The notes under the pieces: model-generated
What the model was told of the DNA's origin: nothing
Seen by the model: the letters and a program-made list of their open reading frames with translations, nothing else
Databases searched by the model: none
Part shown: piece after piece, positions 13,104 through 24,640 of the stretch
How positions within the stretch are numbered: the first letter of the stretch is position 1
How the letters are laid out: the number at the start of each line of letters is the position of its first letter
Program-made: the position numbers and the translations under genes
Origin: Erythroxylum novogranatense
Lineage: Eukaryota; Streptophyta; Magnoliopsida; Malpighiales; Erythroxylaceae
Assembly (NCBI GenBank): GCA_029891385.1
Contig: CM057233.1
Span: 33,586,540 to 33,650,539 of the forward strand
Length of the DNA stretch: 64,000 nt
Direction: 5' to 3'

Positions 13104-15661
13104 TGTCAGAACCCAACCCGGAGACTGGACCCCAACTGTTGGATCCGAGACCCAACTACATGGAACTTACACTTATCACACTTGCTTGATACCACAGATG
13201 TCAGACCCCACTCTCGGAGCCCGACTGTCCCGGGACGTGAGCCCGGGTGGAGCCCATCCCCGAGATACTTGCCTTGCTGAGATCCTGAACTTGACACTCT
13301 CTAATGACTCACATTGGTGGTGAGCATGCACTGACTAAAACTTAGACCCTGACTGCTCTTGATAAACCCCAAAAATAACATTCCCAACCATGGCTTTACA
13401 GACAAGTCGACTTATACTGACTGACAACTCGACTTATCGAGACAAATAACTCGACTTATCACTAACAAGTCGACTTATTGAGGCAAATAACTCGAGTTAT
13501 GCTGACTGACAAGTCGACTTATTAATCAAACTATGCTTCACAAGTCGAGTTATGGAGACAAATAACTCGAGCTATGTCTATTATTAGCTCGTCTCCAAAC
13601 CTCTATACTCTCTTGATCTATCCCAAACACCATGAACACTCCTAACCTTTTTAAACCTACCCATTTCTATACCGGATTCATTCATTTAATATTTTAACAC
13701 CTCCTCTCATGTCAAACACCTAGTTTGACTTACAAAAAAAACTCAAGTTCAACTTCAATGATCCTGTACATTCACTCATGCAAAACTCATTAACCATCAT
13801 TCAAAACATTCTTACTTCTACATAAGATTCATCAATCACAACTCTATACACATCTTTACTTGAACTAAACATGGATTTCTACCCACATGGAGTTGAAAGC
13901 CATTCGACACAACTTTGAAAGCTACACTTGACATGATATTAATATGTCTTGAGAAACCCTGATAAAACATCATTCATGCATTTCATTCACATCAAAACAA
14001 ATGTTTTTACAATGCTTTAGTAGGCATTTCAAGCCTAATTACAATGAAGCTTCAAAATACAATATCATTCTCAAAATGCAACTAAAGCATTGTTTTACAA
14101 AAATCATTTCCAATACAAGACCAAAAGAAAAATCTTGGAGTAAATGCCTTTAAGCTTGCTCCTCGGGATCCTGCTCATTTCCTGGAGAATTGAGGGGGGT
14201 GAGCTTTCGCTCCCTGGGTAACACATTTATATTTATATATCAAGCATGTCCATTTAGTTATCCATACATTAAACAATCTTCCAATGAAGTCATAATACAT
14301 GCTTCATGCAATTTTCATCAATACATAAACATAATTTCTCACAATTCGAACATTCATAATTCTTGCATTTTCATGTAATCACATATGAAACACATCAACT
14401 GGCTCGGTAAGTCCATATTCTTGGCAACCATATAGTCTCATTTAATGAGCTTATATGGGCAAATCTTTAGGAGTCCAAAATGTTGGATCATCCTATGCCA
14501 CAATCGGGCAAGGCGAAGGCTTTCATGGTCGACGGTATGCGTGGCGGTTCTTGGGACTATACCTTACCCACATAACATAACAATCATGCATCATACAAGA
14601 AAATTGGACTGTTCTTGTCCAATTCACTGTTTCTTTAAAAATCATCTTTTTCATACATCATTCATGCTTTTCATCATAATCATTTAACAAGTTTCTCCAA
14701 AACAACTTCAATCGTCATCATACAATGTACATTTACAAACATTATAATCCCATACTCAACCTTCATAATTGCCTAACAACAACAACATTAAGCATTTCAT
14801 ACAATCATCAATGGCTTATAACTACCACATCCAACATTCAATCACAAGCGATTTATACAACTACCAAGTAATCAAAACTCATTAATGTCATGCATTAATT
14901 TACATTTATAGCTTATATACATAAAGATAAATATGAAACCCACCTTGTAGACTTGATGAATCCTTGGTTTCCTTGCTACAACACTTGTTCCTCTTCTCTT
15001 CCTTCTCTTTCTTCATTAAAAACCAAAAACCCAAGTCACTTAACACAAATTGAAAAACCATACAACATCATTCATGAAATTAGTCCTAGATTCACTATAC
15101 CCATTCCATTTTCAACTCTTCTCAACCATAACCCAAACAAAAACTCTAACAAAACTTCATGACTTACCTTAAACTTCCACCAACCAAGTGATGGCTTGGT
15201 TCAAAATGAAGCTCTAGTGATTTCCCACACTTTTAATTCTTGGACTTTCTTCCAACTCTCTCTTAAACTCTTGGAAATCACCACCCTAACCAAGCTTTTT
15301 CTTCTTCTCCTTCTTCTTTCTCCACTTCCACGAACTCTCCCTCTTCTCCTTTTAATTTTCGTTACTTCTCTCTTCTTTTTCCTACTACAACTTAGGCCCA
15401 TTTCATTAATCCTCTCTTCTTTCTTACTTCATTTGGACCCAAAGCCCAATTAACACATTAACTACATCTAACTCATTTAAATCAACTAATACATTTACTA
15501 ACATTAATTCTTAACACCTAACTCATTTAATTTCATTAACTCATCACCTAACTCCTTAATGCTATCACATGTTAATTAATCTCAATTCAATTTATGCTAA
15601 CTTAACTTACTTAATTAATCTAATCATGCTTAATTTTTTTATAAAAAAATTGGGGCTAACA
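13104..15661. mobile_element. solo LTR with TGTCAG...CTAACA termini
   Basis: It starts TGTCAGAACCC and ends GGGGCTAACA, flanked by a perfect duplication aagta (13099-13103 and 15662-15666); length is 2558 bp. It has a GC-richer head (13110-13300, with cccgggacgtgagcccgggt) and a CT-rich block at 15290-15420 whose open frames are compositional. No coding domain was recognised. It lies in the 3' internal part of the SIRE-like copia element. Confidence 0.8.
13404..13576. repeat. eight spaced copies of a TCGA palindrome motif
   Basis: Eight near-copies of aa(g/c)tcga(c/g)ttat occur in 173 bp, starting with aagtcgacttat at 13404 and ending with aactcgagctatg near 13576. Most are separated by about 10-20 bases, several by spacers such as actgactgac or gagacaaat. 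The central six bases are GTCGAC, CTCGAG or mixtures, so each site is palindromic or nearly so. Confidence 0.85.
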
Positions 15662-15859
15662 AAGTATATCATACATCTTTCAACAAAATATATTGTCATC
15701 TTAATTCTTCCCCTTTATCATTATCAAAAAGTAAAGGGAAAAGAAAGAATCAGGCAAAAGAAATAGCAATAAAGTTATTGAAGAGATATATAACACGTTA
15801 TGCTCAAAATCATACAAGGATAAAATATATCATTAACTCTTAACTCTCCCCCTTTGTCA

Positions 15860-16440
15860 TTATTAAAAAAATATCTACTCTCCCCTGCATTAAAGTTAAG
15901 ATTTCTTCACAAAAGGATAGATTAATAGCCCCAAATATTATGTCATCAACTTATATTTGTACTCTAAGTAAATCATTGTCCTTTCTCTTAATAAATAAGA
16001 TTTTATCTACCTTTCCTCGTTCAAAGTTATTCTTAAACAAAAAATTAACCTTTCATACCATGCTTTAGGAGCCCACTTTAGACTATATAAGGCTTTAGAT
16101 AACGTCATCATATAATATGGATGATCTTCATTCTCAAAACTCGGAGGTTGCTTAACAAACACTTCTTTGTTAATGTATCTATTTAAGAAGGTGCTTTTGA
16201 CATCTATTTGGAATAATTTAAATTTTCTATAATAAGCGAAAGCAAGTAGAATTCTAATTGACTCTAACCTAGCAATAGGTGCATAATTCTCATCAAAATC
16301 AATATCTTCCTATTGATTATAATCTTGAGCTATAAGTCTAGCTTTGTTTCTTACCATTTTACCACTTTCATAATAGAAATCTTCAAATTTTCTTATGTAA
16401 TCACTCTGAATTGATGAAATGCAGTACCCTTTTTCAATCT
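15860..16440 (-). pseudogene. copia reverse transcriptase fragment (SIRE-like)
   Basis: The minus strand reads ...ARLIAQ-Y-NQ, DFDENYAPIAR-ESIRILLAFAYYRKFKLFQIDVKS, FVKQPPSFENED, KALYSLKWAPKAWYERL and VDDIIFGAINPSFCEEI. These are the successive blocks of a Ty1/copia reverse transcriptase. The tyrosine of the YVDD box is now a stop (I-stop-VDD), and further stops and indels are present, so it is non-functional. The spacing from the gag/protease remnant at 16480 onward is too short for an integrase domain, so an internal deletion is inferred. Confidence 0.8.
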
Positions 16441-16479
16441 AAATTTTTCTACAAAACTCCATCTTTTCTTTCAATGTAG

Positions 16480-18100
16480 TTGAAATGTGATATTTCACTT
16501 GTCATGTGTCTCAAACATGTACTATCAACTATTCATTGTTTTTCTCCTGTCTCCATTTTGAAGCATATCTGCAAAAAGCATTATCTCATCTTAGGGACCC
16601 AGATTTTTTGGGTTCTTTTAGGTTAGTAGCTTAACCTCTCGACCCTAAACATACATTTAAGATAATTTTCTCATTCTACAAAAGTTATAATAATGACTAA
16701 TATAAACATGTTTACAACAATAGAAGCACAAAACAGATGAATGAGAATTGATATAATATCTACCATGTACCAGGCTCTTGTTGTTTTAGTTGTAGCTACA
16801 ATTAGATTTGATAAAGAAGCTCTTATATAATCTAATGTTATTGTTTTCATTGTATCCTATTCCGGCCTTATTAAAAACACATTTAGCATAACCAAGCAAT
16901 GCATAAAAGTTTTTCCGTCCATCAACAAAATTTGTTAGATCTTTTCCTAGATATAAAATCTTTCGAGCACTTTTCTCTTTCTCAAGTTCTAAGATGGCAA
17001 TTTTTTCTTCTAACTATCTCACCTTTTCAAAATCATTTTTAAGCAACGTATGTTCCAACTTAGCCACTCTTTCTTCTAAAACTTCCTTTTTAGAGAATTT
17101 TTTCTTACAATCAACCTTAAGAGATATATTCTTGATCGCCAAATTCTCATTTATATAGTTGAATGATTTTATCTTACTCTGCATCATTGCTCTTGGACTT
17201 CTCAACTTTTTTGAAATGCTTCACTGTCAACCTTTTGTACTGATCATATAATTCATGATATGCATTTTTTAATTCATTAACTTCAATATCAGAGTAAGAA
17301 TAATATACCTCAGCATCTCCTGATTTATCCATAAGATAGGCGTTGCTGACTTCTTCACTCTTCTTATTCAAAGCTTTCAAAATCCTCATTTGACTAGGCT
17401 ACTTTTAGTATCATTCCTCTTCCGTAGGATGATCTTTTATACCACCTAAGCATGGTTTTATGGATCATCAAGTTTCCTCTTAACTAGTCGAGTGAAATAG
17501 TATCTAGATCCTCTGCAATTTCTAGAGTTGTCACCTTAGGTCTCCATTCCTTTGGTAGTGACCTTAGAATCTTCATTACGAGCTCATCATTGGGATATCT
17601 CTTTCCCAAGTTCTTTAAGGTTGTGATGATGTTGTTGAATCATCCAAAGAATTCATCTATGGTTTCTCCATGTTTTGATGTCAATTGTTTCATATTAATG
17701 CACTAAAAAGCTTATTCTATGTTTCTTTACCTCATTCTTTTCCTCAAAGGCTACTTAAATTTTATCGCACATTTCTTTTGTTATTGAGTAATAAGATAGC
17801 TTTTCATATTCTTCTGAAGACAACGTACATATTAGATGACGTTTTGTGTTGGAATTTAATTGTGTATTTCTTCTATTAGCATCAGTCCATACTTCTACGT
17901 TATTAGTAATAGGAAGTGTAGCTCCAACTTTGATGGTTTTCCATATTTCGATATCTACAAATTGGAGATATATGGTCATTCTCTCTTTCCACTATTAGTA
18001 GTTGTTTCCATTGAAGTAAGGAAGCTTGTAGATGGATTGTGCTTCAAAACTTCTCAAAATGTTTTCATAATCTATCATATACTGTAGAACACAAAAATGT
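16480..18100 (-). pseudogene. copia gag and protease remnant (SIRE-like)
   Basis: The minus strand from about 17980 encodes a gag N-terminal part (WKTIKVGATLPI, EVWTDANRR-TQLNSNTKRHL, LSSEEYEKLSYYSITKEMCDKI). This is followed by coiled gag sequence (about 17389-17014, MRILKALNKKSEEVSNAYL), then SFFIKSNC, LCFYCCKHVYISHYYNFC as a damaged zinc knuckle, and a protease-like IVDSTCLRHMT near 16500. Several stops and frame changes separate these blocks. The order is that of SIRE/Maximus copia elements. Confidence 0.75.
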
Positions 18101-18103
18101 GAA

Positions 18104-18120
18104 ACCTGGATCTGATGTTA
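18104..18120 (-). other. primer-binding-site remnant
   Basis: Directly internal to the 5' LTR, the minus strand reads TAACATCAGATCCAGG. It resembles the initiator-tRNA-Met complement TGGTATCAGAGC with several changes. Its position is correct for a minus-strand element. Confidence 0.5.
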
Positions 18121-18122
18121 AA

Positions 18123-19297
18123 TGATAAAAAAAACACATGCAAGAGGGGGTTAATTATGTGTGACTTAAAAAATTTACAAGTTACTTTCAATTCATATAA
18201 AGACAGGGGCCTGTTAAAATAAAAATAATAGGCGCCTGTTAGATGATGGAATCCTGTTAAACAACAAGAGCTTGCTAAACAATAAATCTTATTAAAATAA
18301 TTTAAAATAGAATGTGCCTGTTAAAATTGAAAAAAAAAACCTCTTGTAAGTTGAAAACAAAAGGAGTCTATTATAAAAGTGAAGGAGTCTCTTGTAAAAA
18401 TAAAAACAAAAAAAATATACTATGAAAATTTAAAAGTTAACAAGAGAGAAAGGAATGATGCAAATGATTTATAATGGTTCGCTTATAACCCAAGCCTAAG
18501 TCCAGTCCCCAAGTATCCAACTTGAGTATTTCACTAAAATCCCAAGTAATAATTTGATGAGCCTCTTCAAGCTTATGAGTACATATTTTTTAAGGTCTTC
18601 TAACCTTCCAAACTTGTAATATTTAGCTAGCCTCTACAAGCTCTTAACAGATGAAAATGTAATTTGCTTGATATGAGCTTCAATGATCTCTCTTAAAAAG
18701 AATTTTCACTTTCTAAAGCACAACAGATTGGACAATGATATCACTTTCAAGAGAATTGATGCTATAGATGTATTTCAAAAGTCTGATCTCTTTTTGCAAA
18801 GCAGTGGCTCTTCTTCAAGTAGGCATTTCTTTCGCTAGTCGATGCTTCACTTGCATCCTTAGTTAACTGGATGGATTTAAATCTGAATAACTTCAATTTC
18901 ATCTTTGCCAAAAATCATTTAGTAATCACGAGGCTAATATACAACCTTCATAATTAGTAAGATCTTTTCAAATAAATCATTTCTAATAGGGTAAGTTCAA
19001 AAAGAACGCTCCTACAAGAAAGGAAGTGTATTTCGTATGATTTTATTTCCTTTTGAGAATTAACCGATTAATAATAAAAGGAAATAACTCCAATGATAAC
19101 AACATTCTTCCAAATACTATGAAATAAATAAGGTAAGTTCATTAGAAAGGTTCCTATAAGAAAGGAGGCATTTATCCTATGATTTTATTTCCTTTTGAGA
19201 ATTAGACGTTAATTGTAGAAGGAAATAAATCTAATTTAAATTTTAAAATATTATGAGGTTATCATTAAAATCATTAATAATAAACCTTGAGCTAAAA
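18123..19297 (-). repeat. 5' LTR of the SIRE-like element
   Basis: It aligns with the split 3' LTR (5441-5946 plus 12219-12859) over its full length, with visible point differences and small indels. The inner edge is TGATAAAA at 18123. The outer edge is worn: the expected ggtatca terminus reads ttgagctaaa, so the end is placed by the candidate duplication gggtc at 19298-19302. Confidence 0.7.
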
Positions 19298-19302
19298 GGG
19301 TC

Positions 19303-20029
19303 AACTTTTGGAGTGCCAACTAATAAGATGATCAAAAAGCGAATAATCAGCTATACTAGTATAAGGAACTAGGAGTAACATGGAACTTATTAGTGTGGAT
19401 TATATTCTCCCTCCCATAGGTGGCCTAAACACTATGGTTGGGAATTAAAAATATTCCCCAATAATTAATAAATTATCAAGATTTATACCCATTCTTGACT
19501 AATGCATCCTATGTCAATGGACTATGGAGACAATGGATCTCCTCTTCTTTAGGTGTCCACACACATGGAAAGCTTAGATGTATGGAGACAAAGATGCAGA
19601 CTAAAAGAACTAAATGACACATGGAAGGAGATAATAAAATAGTGTATTAAATTGAACCACAGAAATAACAAAAAGAAAAGGATGTTTCAAATTATTTTAT
19701 TATCATACTATCCTTAAAAACATGGGTACGAATGCAATAGTATGACGTTTAGAGATCAAACTACCTCCTCAAAATTCTTTAACACTAATCTTCTCTTAAT
19801 CGTCTAGGAACATCTCAATACTTATTAATAAAATTCCCCTATCATTTTTGACAAAAAATAGATGGAATATTATATGAGTATTATTATTCATAGGTACCTA
19901 TCATGCTACATGGTAAACATAGACAAAATGGGGATCATGAATTAAAAACCTGATGGAGCAATTAATTACAGAAGAGAGGCATACAGGCTGATCTATGGAA
20001 GAAATATTAAAGGCAAGCTACCCCTCTCA
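19303..20029 (+). pseudogene. LINE 3' part with RT-associated zinc-binding region, broken
   Basis: Around 19523-19570 the plus strand reads MDLLFFRCPHTWKA, which fits the 'HLFF.C...W' core of the zinc-binding region that follows LINE reverse transcriptases. Downstream frames (DTWKEIIK, KKKRMFQIILLSY, AYRLIYGRNIKGKLP) look like a LINE C-terminus. It is placed as the continuation of the LINE interrupted at 5440. Similarity is patchy, so the linkage is an inference supported by the position of the copia ends. Confidence 0.55.
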
Positions 20030-20589
20030 TTAGGCCATCTCCAACCATCACACCAAAACACCACATAAATTCACTCCAAGGGGCAAACTAAAATTAGACA
20101 CTATTTTTGGTGTAATGGATAGTAACACATTAAATTTGGTGTGTTACTATTTATGCACCAAAAGTTGTAATATGACATCTTTGAACATTTTCTTGTTTAC
20201 ATATTCCTTTTACATCCTTCTTACAATTTGATTTATTTACGTAATTGATTAAATAATTAAATTTAAAATATATATGACCTTACAAAAAATCATTACAAAG
20301 ATCTCATTGAGACATTTAAAATGATATTAATATTAATATTTATTTATAATTCTTATTTATAAGTGTTGTAAATTCATTAATAAAATATTTTAAGATAAAA
20401 GTAAATTTGAAACAAAAGGTACATAAACTTAAACCACAACATTGATTTAAAAATTAAAAATCATTGAAAATGTTTGAAATTACAACCAAACTCAAGATTA
20501 CAATCAAACTAAAATTAGAACTATCAAATTAAAAGTAAAACTAAAGCACTTGAGAATATTAATTTAACATAAATAATTAACAGTTTTGG

Positions 20590-21480
20590 AAGGTCATCCT
20601 CATTTCCTCCAAAATCAAAATATTGGCTAAAGCCGCTAGATGGGCCACCTTCTCTTTAGGGTTCCCCTTCTTTAACTCTTTTTGCATAAATTTTTATTTG
20701 TTCATTTCTGAAAACCTCACACATCACTGGATCTTTGATGGAATCCAAATCTTTGCTTAAAATTTTATTATCTTCTCGTCTTTGTCGTAGCTCTAATTTT
20801 TTACCTTATTTTGAGCTCATAATAACTGAAGTTCATAATTTTTTTGAGAAGAGATCATTCCTTTGATTTCTTTATTCATGTACATAAATAATTTTTTCAT
20901 TTCCTTATTTTGTTCCTTTTTCATTTTTTATTTCTTCCTCCCAATAGGACGGTCAACTTCGTCATTTCTTTCAGTAAATTCATCTTCAACTTCAAAATCA
21001 TTATTTAAATCAATACAAAATGATGATGATCCTATTGACTTATCTAATTTTGGGATTCAAATGGTGACATTTCATTACACTTAGATCGTTTTCAATGACT
21101 TGACGTTTTCTCTTTGCTAATATCAGCATATTTCTCCATATTTTTTAGGATTGACTATACATGATAAATTTTGGAACCTTCATGAAATTTTAGATCTTGA
21201 ATGAGTAAATCTTTTGCTTTCTTGAACTGCAAGACAATAATGTAACTTAAGTTAGATTTTAGGGCATAAATCAAACGTATTTCAATTTATACAAAGAAAA
21301 AAATAAATAAATAAATTACTTACAATATCTTATTCAAAAGCACCACCTGGATTCAAGTTTTCAATTTGTCGAACACATCATCTGAATTTTCCAACAACTG
21401 TCCTTATGGTTTGCCATCAAGCTTGTAAAGATCTCCAAGATCAAACAGTGGTGATATGATTCGGCAGCATTTGATGTAAC
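20590..21480 (-). pseudogene. Harbinger ORF1 (Myb/trihelix-like DNA-binding protein), broken
   Basis: The minus strand carries the conserved blocks of plant PIF/Harbinger ORF1 proteins. In order they are RQIENLNPGGAFE (about 21336-21372), FKKAKDLLIQDLKFHEGSK (about 21170-21227), ILKNMEKYADI, DRPIGRKK (about 20935-20956) with a lysine-rich helix KEQNKEMKKLFMYMNKEIKG, and a C-terminal MQKELKKGNPKEKVAHLA. In this family ORF1 binds DNA and works with the transposase in the nucleus. Stops interrupt the frame repeatedly, so no full protein is expected. The gene reads away from the transposase. Confidence 0.7.
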
Positions 21481-21773
21481 TAAATTGTGATACGAGACTA
21501 AAATTGAGTCATAGATTGATCTTTACCAGTGACTGGGTCTTGTCAAACATTAAGAAATATATGGCACAAGACTCGATCTTCTTTAACTGAATATGATGTA
21601 CTTCGAGAGATATTTGAAGGCTTTACACCAAAATTTGAGCTTGTCATTTTTCAAATAAGTTTCAAAGAGTGTTATAGTTTAGGATTTCAAAAAGTGTTAT
21701 ATAAAATGAGTATTTCGTTTTAGTGGAACAAATCAACTATTATAGAGATGCTGTATTAAAGAAATAAGAATAA

Positions 21774-22580
21774 AAAAGAACGGTTGAGATGAGTGAAATC
21801 TAACTCAATGGTTAGGAAGAAATAGAGTTAGATTTTTTACAGAGATTCCTTATTTTGTCTTGAATATTATGTGTAAAGGATAAGAATACTGATGAACGAT
21901 TGATATGAATGCAATCTAATCCAAAGGTTAGGAAGAGATAAAGTTAGATTTTTTACAGAGATTCCTTCTCTTGTCTTAGATATTATATGGAAAGGATAAG
22001 AATGCTAGTAAACAGTTAAGATGAATGCAATCTAATATAACGGTTAGGAAGAGATAAAGTTAGATTTTTTACAGAGATTCCTTATCTTGTCTTAAATATT
22101 ATATGGAAAGGATAAGAATGTTAGTAAACAGTTGAGATTAATGCAATCTAATATAACTGTTAGGAAGAGATAGAGTTAAATTTTTTGCAAAGATTCCTTA
22201 TCTTGTCTTGGATATTATGTGGAAAAGATAAGAATACTAATGAACGGTTGAGATGAATGCAATCTAATCCATTGGTTAGGTAGAGATTGAGTTAGATTTT
22301 TATGAAAAGATTCCTTATCTTGTCTTGAATATTGTGTGGAAATGATAAGAATACTATTGAATAGTTGAGATGAATGCAATCTAATCCAACGGTTGTGAAA
22401 AGATAAAGTGAGATTTTTTACAGAGATTCCTTATCTTCTCTTAGATATTGTGCGGAAAGGATAAGAATACTGATGAATGGTTGAGATGAATGCAATCTAA
22501 TCCAACGGTTGGAAAGAGATAGAGTTAGATTTTAACGAAGATTCCTTAACTTGTTTTAGATATTACATGGAAAGGATAAG
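21774..22580. repeat. minisatellite, ~116-bp unit, left half (about 7 copies)
   Basis: The unit runs from aagaatactaatgaacggtt through gcaatctaatccaacggtt, gggaagagatagagttagat, cagagattccttatcttgtc to tggatattgtgtggaaaggat. About seven copies, each 10-20 percent different, run up to the LTR insertion at 22581. Most variation falls on CpG positions (aacgg becoming aatgg, aacag, aacga). Each consensus unit holds two AACGGTT words about 26 bp apart. Confidence 0.9.
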
Positions 22581-24509
22581 TGTAACATCTCATTCCTATA
22601 CTAAAGGTTAGAACCCTAAAATTCGATACATGTGAGATCAATGAGAGATTAAGAAAAAAAATGCATTTTCATACTCATGCATATTGTTACCATACACGCA
22701 CGTGTATTTGAATTTTTGCACACATTAAAATGACTATACATGCATTCATTGACCTTCCGAGTATAATCGATTGTAAATGTGATTATGTGAGAATTGTGAA
22801 TTAATTGTATTGGAAATCGATGTGGATAATATATGTATTGATTTAGAATTTTTTTAATGATTTTTGGGGAAAATTTTCAAAAATATTGAGTATTATTAGA
22901 CTAGGAAAAATGCCATTTAGCGAGTAAATTGATGGAAGGAAATACAAATAAGTGTCAAATGATATTAGAGAAATTTTATAGATGACCTTAGAATTTTTTA
23001 GAAAATGATATTGAAAATTTAGAGACAATTGGAGTAAAATTTGGGAGATGGTAGAACTAGCTTAATAAGAGAAACTAGTTTGAAGAATTAGGAATTGGAC
23101 CAATAGATAAGTGATATGTGTCATTTGTCTTGTTTAAATTGTACTATACAATTCTATTAGAAAGACCCAGTTACTGTGTGGATCTTGTCTCTTCTTCGAG
23201 ATTTTTCTTTATCTTCTGGTAGCTTCATTCTTTAAGAAAAATCTCTCACCCTCACAAAGAAAATTTTGCTCTCACTTTTCACTCACCATCTCTTTTTGTT
23301 ATTTTCTTCATTATAACTAAAATACCTAACCCTACAACTCTTGATTGTTAATGATCGAGTATTACTAGAAAGCTAAGGTTTACATGATCTCACAGGTTTT
23401 GGAGCTTTAGAAAAGTAAACATTTTTAATGGTTTTTCATTATTGCATAAGATGAAATATACATCATGATAGTTATACATTAAAGTTATAAAATGAAAAGG
23501 TACATGTGCTGAAAACGTGAGTGAAAAACTAGAGTATACAACATGTGTTGATTTTTCAGATTTGATGATAAAATTGTTATGAGATGATGTTAAAATGATT
23601 TTTGGAGTTGAAAGATCTTAGAAAACATGTATAACTAGGTGTAGAAACATTTTGAAGAAAATAGTAATGAGGACTCTGTTTTCACTGTATATATATATAT
23701 ATATTCACATATACGTGAGTTTTCAGCATTTTAGAGATGAACAAAAAATGAGTTTAGAGTGGAAGAATAGTTGTAAGATGATGTTCTGAGATGAGAATGA
23801 ATGCTTTAAAATGAAAGTTTGAGGAAGACGTGAAGAAAATGTAGAAGTTGAAAATGCAAAAAAATGTGAAAATATATGCGTGAGTGTGATTTTCTGTTTT
23901 TTTATGATTATGAAAAATGATAGATTTTGATTTGGCTTTGATAATTTGAGCTGAAATGAAATAGGAATGAAGAGAAAATATTGATGAAATAAGCTAGAAG
24001 TGATACAGTAAGCAAAAGAGATGTTTTAAGATGTAGAGATGAATTAGAGCTAGAGATGAACATTGTTGAAGTGTGTTGCACATGTACAAATGAAGTGTTT
24101 CCACTGAACATGCATCTGTATTTTTGCCATCTCTTGGCCTATAGACATCTAAATGGGATGATTTTAAGTTCATATTAAGCTGTAGATGTATGGATATATT
24201 TTTCATGAAGGAATCGAAATTTAATTCTATCTTTAAGAGTTTCACAATTTAGCTCGAAATTGAGTTTGTGGATTCTATCGTGGTTTGGAACAATTTGTAG
24301 TGGTTTTAGCATAATTTCAATCATATAGAACCAAATTACATAAAATTGGTTTCATTTGAAACTTAAGAAATAAATGAAAAATTTTAAGAAGAGTGTTTTG
24401 CCTAAATCCCTCATATGCCTTATCAAAATGACCATGAAAGATTGACCTGAAGGTCTGTTTTGAGAAAAAGAGACTCTGCAGTGTGTGAATTTGGGGAAGA
24501 AAAGAAGTG

Positions 24510-24640
24510 GTTGCACGATAGTTCTTGTGCACGATCATGACATTTTGGAGAAGTATGGAAAAACATGATCATGCACATGCACGATCGTGACTTTTCTGAT
24601 TCAACTTGAATCTCACGGTCATGCTTATGCACAATCGTGA
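24510..24640. repeat. CACGATCGTG palindrome cluster in LTR copy B
   Basis: Within 130 bp there are about six variants of a palindromic word: gcacgata, gtgcacgatcatgac, catgatcatg (24564-24573), cacgatcgtg (24580-24589), cacggtcatgc and gcacaatcgtgac. They lie just before the stretch that is conserved with copy A (ttcactcttttggtcataac, from 24679). Confidence 0.8.

Larger units (their letters stand above)
5441..19297 (-). mobile_element. Ty1/copia element, SIRE/Maximus-like, nested and decayed
   Basis: A reverse-oriented copia element of about 5.0 kb when its insertions are removed. The two LTR copies are 5441-5946 plus 12219-12859 (split by a solo LTR) and 18123-19297. Both measure about 1.15 kb and align along their length, including the phrases gtgtgtgactt, agacaggggcc and gattttatttccttttgagaat. 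Gag, a protease remnant and reverse transcriptase remnants lie between them on the minus strand. The integrase seems lost. A candidate imperfect target duplication is gggtt (5436-5440) and gggtc (19298-19302). The insertion sits inside a LINE. Confidence 0.75.

Noticed and set aside
13051..13323. Overlapping open frames in a GC-richer stretch
   Set aside because: They lie inside a solo LTR, run in several frames and both strands, and show no protein similarity.
15196..15453. Leu/Ser-rich plus-strand frame and Arg-rich minus-strand frame
   Set aside because: Both arise from a CT-rich tract within the solo LTR 13104-15661.
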